NCBI GenBank assembly: GCA_037903355.1
Contig: JBAJFE010000025.1
Span: 1-64,000, forward strand
From: Trichuris trichiura
Lineage: Eukaryota; Nematoda; Enoplea; Trichinellida; Trichuridae
Reading direction: 5' to 3'
DNA: 64,000 nt
Of the stretch, positions 21,901-33,800 are shown piece by piece (within the stretch, counting starts at the first letter, position 1; each line of letters starts with the position of its first letter). The notes below the pieces were generated by a model. It was not told the origin of the DNA and did no database searches. It worked only from the letters and a program-made list of their open reading frames with translations. The position numbers and the translations under genes are program-made.

Positions 21901-24900
21901 CGACTGCTGATGCCTTCTCCTCCAACACTGAATGGAGATGATGTTGACGGTGACGTAGTCGTCTTGCTAAACCACTCTTTCAAGTCCAGATCATTACTGA
22001 AACAATGACTACAACTCGCACGCGCTACAGTAAATAATCAGTGCGCTGAAGACCACATACGGAAGATAAGAATGGAAAACTTCTTGAACATCAGCCGGCT
22101 TCAAATAGGAAAGATTGAGCAGCTTTAACACGCACAGTAAGCCCGTGTATGCATCGTCGTTGTTCACTGTGTGCCGGAGCTAACATGCAAGCGTGTGAAC
22201 TTACGGCCCCACCACTGTTCCATTAACTTTTGTTACCTTTTCTATGAACATATACTTATCGAAGCTGATCTCTCGACTACATTCCTTCGTCCGATCGCGC
22301 TGATCGCAAGAAACCGTCTCTTCACTGTTCTTCTTCTCCTGAAACATTGCCAGCTTCTTCAGGCGGTCAATACACGAAATACGCACGTCCAATCGCATTG
22401 CACTTATCATTCTAACACATACACAACAATGAAACGGAACAGAGCAGTACAACTTTAAGCGGCATGCACCACCGAATCGATCAGGCTCGACGTTAACAGT
22501 AAACAACTTAATTGTCCAACAAATGCCAAAAAGTGTCGGCCAATGACAGAAATCGGTGCGCCCTATTGCCTACTTGCACCTTCCATTACCTCCTCCTACT
22601 AGCCTTTCTACTAAGTAGAGCTGCTCTGTTTTCCGCCTTTAGCAAATATTAAACGAGTCGCTTACCATAGTAACACTTCGCTGTTCCATCTGAACTGCTG
22701 CGCCTCTGGCACGCTTCCGTGTCGTCATAACGCTTTCACTGTACGCCACCGGTGCCGCACCAGCGCGTTTTCTCCTTCCTCGAGTAGTCCGTAGGCATAG
22801 TTGCTTGAAATCGCCGTCGCTGGCTGCCGCGCATGATGATTCAGAACTCAACTGGCCACCTTCTTGACCATCATCAGCGACGGTACCACCAGCAGACTCG
22901 GTCGATGCCGCTGCCGTTTCTCTGCAACTACCATTACTACTACCGCTACTGCTACTACTACTACTACTAGTACTAGTAGTAGTACTAGTAGTTGTAGTAG
23001 TTGTAGTAGTAGTACCAGCAATAGTACTAGTAGTAGTATTAGTTCCAAGTACTGAGGAACTTGGCTGTTCTAACTGCATCAATGGAGCATCCGGTAAGAA
23101 TTGACTGAACTCTTGCAACAAGTCTTTGTCGTTAGCAAACAGCTTCGCCACTTTGCTGAACACCTGCGCATCGGCCATCGACGATCGACCACTACCATCC
23201 GCCGGTCTGTCAAGCTGCTCCTTTTGGTACGCTTGTAGAATATCCAAAAACTGTTGATACACTTCCGGATTCTTTTGAAAGCGAATCTTAATGAATAACA
23301 AAACCGCTTACGCGCCTGCACATTCTTTTGTAGCTTGAAAAACAGCAACTAATAGTACTAGACGGCTCGTCCGACCATTCGCCTGCGTACTTTTTCTGAT
23401 CTATCTGCCCAACATACACATTAAGGCCTCCGTATCTGCGGGCTTCGCCTTCCACGGAACGTTTTATGAACGCGTACATACAGTGATTTTTTGACACGAA
23501 TACACGTGACTTGGTGTGACAGTGAGCACAGAGTATACGACCACCAGTGGAATAAAGTCGAATGCTTCCACTTAAGGGTGTCTCTCGCACGCTATCTCGG
23601 AAGTTTCGTTAATCGGGGCTCATTACAGTGCGCCACCATTTTCCTAACGATATTTCAAAAATTCGACCCGCCGAATTTATTTTGCGAAGCTTTGGGAAGC
23701 ATCTGTTTTCCGAATTTCCCAGGTCGAACTTGCCTCACTAATGACACTACCAGCTTATTACCGTTTATCAATACGAAATTGCTCTAAACCAGCCATGCCA
23801 AACCGACGCTCCTTTGCAAGTACATCTGCGGCCTGCAAAATATTACAACTTAAGACCGCCGATGACGGGTCTCGAATGACCTGAAAGCTCCGCAGTTCTT
23901 CTACATATACAGAACAAACGGGAACTATCCGTAATAAATTTCTTCATTATGAAAACATATGGTCCCGTACCAAGAAACCACGTTTTCAAAAAGGAAGCTG
24001 TACAAAATGACTAAACAGTTGTAATTTTTGCACAATGTAATTGTTGTTGCTGCATGAAAGTATACATTGCCGTTTAAAATTCCTTTCCTTTGTTACATAA
24101 CTTTGATACATTGCATTCACCGACACGGACATGCCATATGAACTATGTTTAAAAAATAAAAATATTCTGCAGTAATTTCTATTAAAACACTTGAGTAAGT
24201 CGCCTGAGCGGCCCTCACCACAACAAAAATGTGACCTCAGGAGTCCTTCGGTTTGACGTGCTCAGTTTGAACGACTACAGCGGTGAGCAGTCCTTGCCAC
24301 AAAAAATTCATAATAACTAAATAAATAGGCCGATTCGTTCAATGATTAATTCGATTTGCACATGCAGAAACGGCATGAACCGCTTAAACACCTTATGCAA
24401 GCACCGAATTGCGTAACACTATAGTGCGTGGACGGAAAAGGGAGAAACTGAGAATACCGAAGCCGCGGATACTGAAGCCTTACTATATATACAAGCGATG
24501 TTCGGAAAGTTCCCGCAAAGACAGTGCAGTGCCTAACAACACGCCAACCGATTGGCCAAAACATGTTTAATCTTATCTCCGTTAACCTCGCACTTGTACG
24601 GACAGGTAGCCTTATCCGACGCTGCGCCAGTGTGGTTACTAGCTGCTCCTAAAGTAATCAATTTTTTCGTGATATGGAAAATCTTCGTTTCTTAGGTCAG
24701 AGCTAAGATTACATTTCTATCCAAGCTTGGCTGGCAACCGAGGAGCATTAATTCATTTTTCGCAGCTGGTTTACGAAAGTAATACAACATCTAAATCGGT
24801 TGTCTACGAGTGAATAAGGCGTTTCAAGGAAGGCAGAAAGGCAATCGAAAACGACCGGAGAGCGGGAAGACCAGCAAGCGCAACAAGCGAAAGAATTCTG

Positions 24901-27900
24901 GCCCTTGCCCGGAATCCAGCGGAAGGAGACTGCAGAATTACCATCAGAAGAATTGCTTGAATGGATGCAATCTCCTTCCATTCACCATTTGGAATACTGC
25001 GTGAAACCATTGGTCTGAGGAAGCTTTCAGCTCAATGGGTCCCGAAAGCGTTGCGTGAAGAACGGCTGCTTCGACGCGTTAACCTTTCTCGGTAGCTTTT
25101 AACGAAGATTGAAGCAAATGAGAACGGTATTTTGTGACTGCATTGTCATAGGAGATGAAACGTAGATCTACTAAGATGATTCCGAGAGTACGATCCAATC
25201 CAAGCAGTGCTTACTGACACCGTCAGCAGGTCCGGTCAAGTTCAAAGCAGACTGGTCGGCTAAAAATGTTGTGGCGACCATATTCTGCGACTTGGACGGA
25301 ACAATTCTGGCTGACTTCATCGAAGGAGAGCGAACTGTGACTCCAAGTTATTACAAAGCGGTATTGCAAAAATTAAAGACTGCACTGGTAAGAAAACGGT
25401 GTGGCAAGTTGAAACTTAGTGTCCTTTTCCATCACGACAACGCGACGGCTGATTCTTCAAGGACTGTTCTTCTTGAGTTTCGGTGGCAAGTCGTTCCACA
25501 TCCGCCCTACGGCTCAGATCTTGCCCCGTGGTCTTCTTTGTCTTCCCAACGTTAAAAGAACATTCCCAGGCACGCTGTTCCAATCAATGGATGACGCAAA
25601 ACGCGCCGTCTCGACTTGGTGCAATACATAGTCCCCTGGATTCTACAAGGAAGATCTGCCGAGCTGAAGACACCGTCTGCAGAAGTGCCTACAGGTTGAA
25701 AGACGATAAGTTGAGAAATAAATTTGATATCATTGCAAATAAAATTTTTAGTTAATTTCTCCGGAAACTTTTCGAACAACCCCTGCCCCTTACTGGTGGC
25801 TTCAACTGTAGTAAAAAACTTTTGGACATTACTCAACACTACCACATCTTTACGCTGACATGGATAGGGTGAAAACACGCCACCATTGAAACGTCTCCAG
25901 GGACAAAGTAGCAAGCCCATCGCGCCATTCTATAACATTTCTTATCCTCTGTTTTTCCATTTTACGTCAGAACCTAGGACCGGGGATAAAGTTCGCATGA
26001 TGGAACAGGTGTTGAAATTGCTTTTAGTTCATCCTGTTCCACTAACCGCGCAAACGGTTCAAGAGCAACATGCACACACTGAAACGCCTTTGTCGTGAGA
26101 TGGATGCTTACTAGCGGCTTCATTAACTTCATCAACATCTTGCCTATCTATTTTATCTTCTATGCTTAGGCTAGTTATAGCAAAAAATTTGAAATCTGAT
26201 AACCTCAACGTCACAGCTTAAGCGCAAGTGTCAATATCTGCCGTTTCTCATTCATCTAACACTGGCAAAGCTTCTGATGTCACAAGCGGTCCTTCCACTT
26301 CCTCATCTGCATCTCTAAGAGCGGACACTGCATTCAACTATACGGGTACAGACAGCATTCTTAGTAACGGGAGAACGGAAAAAACAACTTGCGTAACTGC
26401 TTACAAAACAATAAACAAAATGGCAACATAGGCAGCTGCTTTCACTCTCTGACGATTTAAAATTTTGATCTTCTGCCAAATTCGGACAATCTAACCTCCA
26501 CGGAGTCACAACATGTCTTCCTACCATTCCGTCTGTTCCACTACCGATACAATGTAGTCGTCATACCATTACAACCGCGCTTGAGCCACTACACAAAAGC
26601 GGACGAAAGAACAGCCGCTCCAATATATCCGCATGTAACAGAGGGAAAGCCTCACACACAGACAAAGCGAATGGATTACAGCTGGAAACGATTCCGTGAT
26701 TTGAAACAACATTCACTATCTGTACTACCATTTGTCCTGAACAAATAATGCGCCTGTGACCTTCTTCGCGTGCAAAGAAAGAAAAACATACTAACACAGT
26801 TATCATTGAGTAACACACTCAACCGATGCAACTGTAGCACACTTGTCCCATCAAACAAACTTGCCATCCGCATGCAAACACGTCTAAACGAACACAGTGG
26901 CAAAACCAACGCGCCACTAGACGCAACGGCCCAACATCAACAAATCTATGCAAGCCAATAAATACGAACCTCAACACCAGCAGCAGTGCTGCTTCAATTT
27001 GTCAGTGCGATTTTAAAGACTCACTTCGTAGCACCTCACGCTTAAATGCACCCTTACTTATTCTGGAACAAAAAATCTTTTATTGTTCCTTCAATCAAGC
27101 TTTTCGTCTAACTCCCCAACGGACAGTCGAAGGTAACTTGTCAAATAAAAACAAACTACAACAATTTTCCAAAAGAAATCATACAGCATAGCTTCGACAG
27201 CTGCGTTCGAACATTCTCTCGGTAGAGAATAGTACAAAAATCCTTCAAGCAACGACGGCGATAAGTGACAAGTAGCACTTTGCAATTATAACTACCCAAA
27301 CTGGGCTAAATAAAAAGTTCACTCATACTCGCAGCAGCTACTTGCACGCGCGTATTGCAGTAATGGGGAAGCGGCATGGGTCGTCGTCAGTGCCTCAACA
27401 AGTCAACTTAAGCCAAGCCACTGTTTTCTCAAGGTCAGGGCCCCCAATTCTGATTAATCGATTTCGAGGGCGCTGAATGGCTGCAAGAGAGGACGGACGG
27501 TAGCCGGGACGTCAAAACGTTGCACAAAGTTCTGTGGGGAAAACGTTTCCTGGATAGTGTGTCGAACACTCACCATCTCACCTCTCAGCCGACTATCCCC
27601 TGGTCCACCCTTCCAGCCAATCGGAATTCCAGGAGGCACAATATCTAACCCGTTGCAGGCCATACCTTCCTATGCACTTCAACCCGATTGCCCAGGTGGG
27701 GCATAAGCCCCTCCCACAGATCAAAACGGCTCCCCATGGGGCCCATGCCTCACCGTAAGAATAACTGACGTAAGCGATAAGCCCTTTCACCTTGTTGAAA
27801 CTTTACCGTACAAGCAATTGCAACACGTAACACCTACCTTTATTTTATTCACGTAGGCAATTGCGGAGCTCGATTCGGGCGGCACAAACGTGTCCTCTCC

Positions 27901-29099
27901 TCCTACTTGTTCGTTCACGGATGGCCTGTACACTATCGACGGTTCAAGATTACGAAGCCTTGCAGTTTGGCGCTCTTCCAACAATTCATCCTGCAAAATT
28001 TTTACCAATTACTACCACGACAGCACTAAGCAACAATGAAACCTCGCTGAATGCGTGCATTTTGCCAGTGGGCGAATAGACGACAATTCGCTCTGCTCTG
28101 TCGTTTGACACGTCCAGACGATAGCCGTGAGGCATAAACGTGTTAAAGCCATTAATCAAATGGCTAAAGCCGAGGAAAAGTGCTCCGATTCGTTTTACAA
28201 CTCCCAGCAAATCCAATCTTAAAATCAAATGGCATCTAAAACGCAAAAAACACCGCCTCCGCCCACCCCCCGACTACTACCGCTCGCTTAATAGCAATAG
28301 TACCTTTGATCCTTAAAGCTTTTCATTGCTTCCAAAAATTCGTTGTAAATTTGCTGCTTGGAAGCGAACTGCATTTTCACCTGTTCCAAATATCCCATCG
28401 CGTCTGGAGTTGGTAACGGACACGCTACCGAACCAGCCGAGCGAGCAATAAACGCTGACGGCGTCAATTGCGGCCCTCTTGGAATTAAGGCCGTCGGATT
28501 AACCCTGAAAAATTTCCATTCTACGCTCACTACACACTGTATTCAACAATCAACTCTACAACAAGAAACAATTGCTCCGTTTAAAGTAGAAGACCAATTC
28601 CAATTCTCTCCTCATTGACAGACCGAAGCAATTCAAAAATTAACAATTTTCATAAAAGCTCAAACAGCAAATTAAAAGAATAATCCTTAACACGTTACGC
28701 TTAGCTGCTCCATAGCATCCGTCAAAAACTCTGATGATATTACACCTCTTACCCCGACGGAACCTGCTGAAAATACCCAAGACGGTTGCTGCTCGAACTG
28801 CCACTACTCTTCAGTGATCCAATGACAGCCGGTGTGTGAGTCACAGGCACCTGGGGCATGTAATGGCTGTTCGGACCCAACAAATGGACTGGCGTTATCG
28901 ATGGCGTCAGTGCTGGACACTGAGATGCAAATGCGCCTCTCAACGGTTGGTTTGTCCCAACAAGAACAGGCACGCTTTCGGCTGGAACAGCACGAGTCAC
29001 ATCCAAAGGAGACCTGTTCTGTATTGAACACGTTGCTGGCTGTTTAACGGCTGCAATGAACGAGGATCCACTATTTGCTCGCTGGGAACCTTGGTCCAT
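18947..29099 (-). CDS. sin3: SIN3-type transcriptional co-repressor
   Basis: SIN3 is the nuclear scaffold of a histone-deacetylase co-repressor complex. Start ATG 29099 ([11 protein letters not shown]). Exons, downward: 29099-28753, 28504-28304, 28217-28043, 27990-27838, 23286-22666, 22338-22237, 22166-22061, 21996-21866, 21799-21702, 21646-21537, 21471-21320, 21221-21125, 21089-20886, 20804-20672, 20614-20495, 20438-20209, 20150-20043, 19993-19742, 19680-19507, 19442-19248 and, tentatively, 19186-18947; about 1.3 kb of codons, near the family's usual length. PAH1: [21 protein letters not shown] then [23 protein letters not shown]2: AIAYVNKIK joined in phase to [21 protein letters not shown] weaker PAH3 spans exons 6-8. 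The HDAC-interaction region contains [16 protein letters not shown] and [13 protein letters not shown], later [10 protein letters not shown] and TEDERFE. The conserved C-terminal domain includes [13 protein letters not shown] and [17 protein letters not shown]. Odd: Thr/Ser, Arg/Gly and polyglutamine inserts; the last exon is not clearly homologous. Confidence 0.88.
22923..23045. repeat. (ACT/AGT)n tract coding Thr/Ser runs in SIN3
   Basis: An imperfect trinucleotide array of CTA/GTA-type units inside the fifth SIN3-like exon. On the coding (minus) strand it gives long runs of threonine then serine directly after PAH2. The array contains mirror and palindromic stretches such as CTAGTAGTACTAGTAG. 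It stays in frame, suggesting it is expanding and contracting by whole codons within the gene. Confidence 0.85.
24492..25785 (+). mobile_element. Mariner relic in the long SIN3 intron
   Basis: Terminal repeats match in inverted orientation: left TGTTCGGAAAGTTCCCG (24499-24515) and right, read backwards, TGTTCGAAAAGTTTCCG near 25779-25763. The left end follows TA (24490-24491). The element lies wholly in the intron between the exons at 27838 and 23286, in the opposite direction to the host gene. The length (about 1.29 kb) is that of a full mariner element, but the transposase is broken. Confidence 0.8.
24800..25640 (+). pseudogene. Mariner transposase, broken
   Basis: Fragments in several plus-strand frames follow mariner order: a DNA-binding segment ([11 protein letters not shown], about 24848-24880), a GISxxSxxxIL-like part reading [20 protein letters not shown] then VPKAL (about 24980-25050), [20 protein letters not shown] (about 25240-25305, second catalytic D), and [10 protein letters not shown] then [13 protein letters not shown] (about 25430-25530), the DD34D region. 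Stops and shifts occur near 24960, 25150 and elsewhere. It could not give active protein. Confidence 0.82.
27436..27790. other. GC-rich block in the SIN3 intron, unrecognised
   Basis: A 350-bp stretch clearly richer in GC than its surroundings, just inside the 5' end of the long SIN3 intron. Two overlapping minus-strand frames are open (27663-27454, with [20 protein letters not shown], and 27790-27593). I do not recognise a domain. It may be a fragment of an unlisted repeat. Confidence 0.3.
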
Positions 29100-29708
29100 T
29101 TCGTATACGACACACGAACGATGCTTCAGTCGCAATGACACGCCAACGATCCGAATAAAGGCGCAACATCACCAAATGACTCCATAAAGATCTAATGAGT
29201 TTATGCCCAAAAAATGCAATGTGCAACTCACTCAACTTAAAACACCAGCAAAACCGATATCACGAGCGCGACTACAGTAATCTAATCGCCAATGCATTAT
29301 GTATGTACACCTGCGAGTCGTTTAGGCGACTGTACCTTTGCTTCGCCTCTAATGTACGCACCTTGCTTGGGCCACAAAAAATAATAAAAATGCCCACAAG
29401 TGCTCTAGTCAAACAATTTGTACATGTTCTCGCTGCTGAGATTGCGCAACTCAAAGCAGTGTTCTCGTTCTTACGCAAATGAGTTAATTTCACTTTCTTC
29501 CGACTCGTAGTTAGTCGACACTAAGCCAGCATTAATGATTGCAACGAATAAACGTCCAAAGCCAAATCAAGCGTTCGTAATCGAGCGGCGGAATACGCAT
29601 AAAGAACGTTTGTTACCATAGGCGAATTACGTGTATGGATCGCAGCATACCAGCAGTACCTTTCATACGTACAGTATAATACGATTCGGATGTACCGTTT
29701 GCTGAGCT

Positions 29709-30574
29709 TTATTCAAGCAATTCACATTCCACGTGACGTCTTCCTTCCAAAATGCGGTAACTGTTTGCTACGTTAGTTCCGGAATTTGATTTTCTAAAAA
29801 CTTTACATTTGAGTCTTCTATTTTCACTTTTTGTAGTCCCGCAGGACTTTAGCGACATTTGTAAGCGATAACATTGAGGTTGACCAAAGGGCTTTAAGCT
29901 CTGACCTGGCTGACGCAGAAAAGTAGTGCTCCTTCTGATGCTTGCGTACAATCCAACAACCATGCTTATTTTACCAGCAAAGCAATAACACAATGTTTGC
30001 TGGAATATCCGGCGGATTTCTTTTGCTTCAATGGAAGCAAGACTTCAACATGCTTTTATCGTTACGTTAGGCAAATTCATCTGACGCGCTTAAGCGTTTT
30101 GTTTTTATGATTAAACAGCGTTTCTTTGTCAATTTCCCCAACGGTTACATACAGCATTCCTCCGGTAAGACAGGACAGCAGTATATGAGTGTACTTTAGT
30201 GAACAAATTTTCCAACCAAATGAGGCGACCATACGAAGCAGCCGTTGAAAGTTTTTTGTTGCCATCTTGCATTTAGTAACGCAAGACTTACCGGTGGTCG
30301 AAAGATGCAGAACATTGGAGCTTATTAACTGAACCTTTTCAGATGCCACGTCGTACATTCAAGGCATTATTACTGCTAGTCCTGTGCTCCAGGATGACGG
30401 TGGAGAAGTAACGATTTGCTCGATATTTTCAGTAAAACTGTTCCTGTCCATTGCTATTTGCACGGCTATCTCTGCTTGGTCCACAGTCATCCATGCACCT
30501 CCGAGCTGCACATACGCAACTATTAAGAAGTCGTAAGCCGAGTATGGTGAAATTATACGGATCCTGTTGCGCAA
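29709..30574 (-). other. Run of three small minus-strand frames, possible small gene(s)
   Basis: Between the divergent SIN3-like and coiled-coil genes, the minus strand has three successive protein-like frames: 30574-30359 (contains AYVQLGGAWMTVDQAEIAVQ), 30265-30077 from an ATG (62 residues, basic start, one hydrophobic segment HILLSCLTGGMLYVTVG), and 29954-29709 from an ATG (about 81 residues, basic). The first has no ATG at its start, only an internal one. Possible donor GTAAGTC near 30290. They could be exons of one small gene, separate small genes upstream of SIN3, or chance. I recognise none. Confidence 0.25.
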
Positions 30575-30852
30575 AACTATGCGTACAAACGCGCTCGTTG
30601 ATTACAGCCTATTTCTCGCGACGACGACGACGACGACGACGCGGTGTGCTTAAACAGATTGAAGCTATGTTTGACCAATTTAAAATCCCTAATTGTACTG
30701 CGCGATGAAAAAAACGTTCTTGCTTAAAAGTCGGTTGCTTTTAAACTGCGTTTACCATTATTCTCTTGCAGGTGGATTTAATCATCGCTTACTGGCCATT
30801 GTGCGTTGTCTTCGCAGTGCTTGCCGCCACCATCTTTTTACACAGTAGAAGC

Positions 30853-33800
30853 ATGGCAGATGGCGATGATGGCAATACAACGGCCGATCCGTTGGTGTAC
30901 GTTATTTTTCTTTTCTCATCGTATTCCAGAAAACGTTCCGGGCAAATTCAAACCCCTATTACATATTAATTGGTCTTCCACCTTGATTGGCTGGTGGTTG
31001 TTAGCGGATGAACAACTACTACTACTACTAATATCCTTCTACGCTGCGGCAGTGCGCGTTCCCAGACATCGCAAGCACACTGCCTACTTTAAATTTGAGT
31101 GAAACCTTTAGGAGCACAAGCGAACTCGCCACTGCAAATGCTGTGGATAGTGAAAATACGCCGCTCATTCGGACGGATACGACTGTGCGCGAACCGACTA
31201 CTCCGTTCGACGACAACGACGACGATAACGATGACAGTCCTGCCGTGCTCGCTACGCCGGCCTCCAATGCTTGCGGTAGCACTTACGAGCAGTTGAAAAG
31301 GCAAGTAGACGAGCACCGAGCTGCTTTCAAGCAAGGCTACAGATATGTGCGCAAATACCAGCAGAGCCTAATTCAATTTAATGAAGCGTCTGCTGAAAAG
31401 GCAATGGAACTTACACTACTGGGAGGACATCCAACCACTAGCACGGTCAGTTGACATTCCATTACATCTAGGCATACTATCATACCGCTGTTTACAGCCC
31501 AACAAGAACGTCTCCGTAGATTCGTCCTCCTTCCTGAACAGCTCGTAAGAACAAGCAGTCAATGTGTTGTACGTTTCTTTTTCCAATTGCATCCATACAC
31601 TACTGTATAGGATGGACAAACAATCGTCACCCGCCGCCGCTGCTGCTGCTGCATGGGAAGAGCAAGCTGACTTATCCCAGTCGTCCTTACGCGAGTCGCT
31701 CAACGCGGAACTACTTTTCATGCACCGGTGGTGGAAGACGAGCATCAAAGATTTGCACGATCGCGAAGAAGAGTATTTGAAATTAGAAAAGGTACGCAGG
31801 CACGCATTTGCTCGGATCAATTTTTATTCGAACGCACTCCACCCGTCCCACTTGTAGAGCTTTCACGAACTCTTGCTGACCAAACATGCCCGATATGTCA
31901 ACCTATGGCACCTGTTACAAAGTGTTAAACGGGACTTCAGCGCTTTTCGCTCGGAAATTTTCCGTATGCTCCGCTGTATGGACGGCGACATTCAACAAGG
32001 CATCAGAAAGAATGCGTTAATGTGGGAAAAAATCAACGTCAAAACAATTAAGCGCACCTGTCAAACACTTCGACGCTTCCGGTCAAAGGTAGATTGCCCG
32101 TGCGAACGAACTTTCGTTTCGGCGGCGGCGGCGGAGGCCGTGACAAATGATTCCCCTTTGCAGACGGTTATTACGGCATCTCAGGAATCGACTCCTTTGT
32201 CAGTGCGTGATGACTCAAAGTAGTAAAATGTACATTCATGCGAACCAGCATGATCATTGCCTTTCAATTAATAGAACTGTACAGATCGTTCATCCGACCA
32301 CAACAATTGACGACAACACTGGTGATAACGAAGCTGCCATTGCAAAACATCTCCAGTGCAAGGTAAGCTGGCTTTCCACGGTGCGCACATTTCCTACTCA
32401 CGTAGAGCCACTATTTTGCAAGGTGGAAGCACTGGAAAATGGTATCAGAGAGTGCTACAGTGAGCTGAATTCCGTTCTTGCTAGTCTAATGGATGTACCA
32501 CCCGTTGATGTGCCAGCCGACGCCGAAAGCGGTGCCACATTCGTCAGTACGTCAAGTTGCTTGGCGCTGGCTCAATCCCTTGGCAAGGCAGTTGTTCAAC
32601 TCAAGTTAGCTCAAAAGGTAACAACAACAATAAACAAAGATATCACCTTTCACTCTTTTTAACTTTGACACATAGCGGTAACAACAATTTGCTTAACAGA
32701 ACCTCGAACAGTCGCTGTCTGAAGCTCTGTTATCACTGTCCGAAGCTACCTCCTGCCATCAACAATGTACCGTTCGCTGCGCTCTTATAGAGGAAGACAA
32801 AGCATTTTTGAAAAAGGAGCTCACCAAAGTGTACGTGCTATTTTTTTACTTACGAGAGCCAAATGTATTCAAAAAAAACAAACTCGCCTCCAATCATCAT
32901 TACCATCATCATTATCATTATCAATTGATGTTCAGAAACGAGGAGAACATGGACTTGCATGAACAACTGGACTCGATAAGCGTGCGCTTAGTCGAAGCAA
33001 CCAAGGCAATCGAAATTTTCTACGGCGACGCCACCGCAGCAGCAGCAGCAGCAGCAGCGGCTCCGTCTCAAGATGTCTCATCTCTACTCGAGTCAGTGTT
33101 GTAGTGCATGTCATCCTCTATTTCTTTCCCCTCAATACTATTGGTACGCCTTTACAGTGACATCAGGGCAAAAGATCAACAGATTGCTCGACTACAAGAA
33201 GAGGCGCAACAAAGAGAGCGTACACTTTTGGACGAAACAAGTCGACAAAACGCTGACAATGAATTACTGCGCGCCAAAGTGTCCGCCTTGCAACTTGATT
33301 TGGCCAAGGGAAAGTCGCGGCTCGAATCGCTGCAGCAAATTATCAACAATGACAAATCCGAATTGTCCGTTTTGAAACGTGAACGTCAGCAGTTGATTGA
33401 CAAAATTACTCAAAGCGAAGAACAACTCGAGAACGCTTTGCTTACGGCGGCAACAAGAAACGATCAGGAGAACAACAACGCCAGCAAAAACCTACTGTTC
33501 GACCGTTTGGAAAGAGACAACAAAGCTTTGCTTGTCGACAAGCAACTACTTACCAACAAAGTCACCGAGGTCCAGTAGCCATTTCCGAATACACTTCTCC
33601 TCACTATACCTCCCCTTCACACCTTTCAGTTGGAGACTCGTTTACAAACGGCTGAATCTCAACGCGCAAACTTGGAGCAATGCGTACAAAATTATCAGCA
33701 ACAATCGGAAATGTTTCATACCGAGCAAATGGAATCCGAAAATAACATAATCGGTTAGCCAGTTCAACCACAACAACTCGCCACATTTCACTACAAACTG

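Noticed and set aside
22864..23055. Plus-strand Thr/Ser-rich frame
   Set aside because: Opposite-strand reading of the trinucleotide array in the SIN3 exon.
27091..27285. 64-codon minus-strand frame ending [10 protein letters not shown], slightly like the end of the 30077-30265 frame
   Set aside because: The shared residues are few and the sequence lies inside a SIN3 intron without other support.
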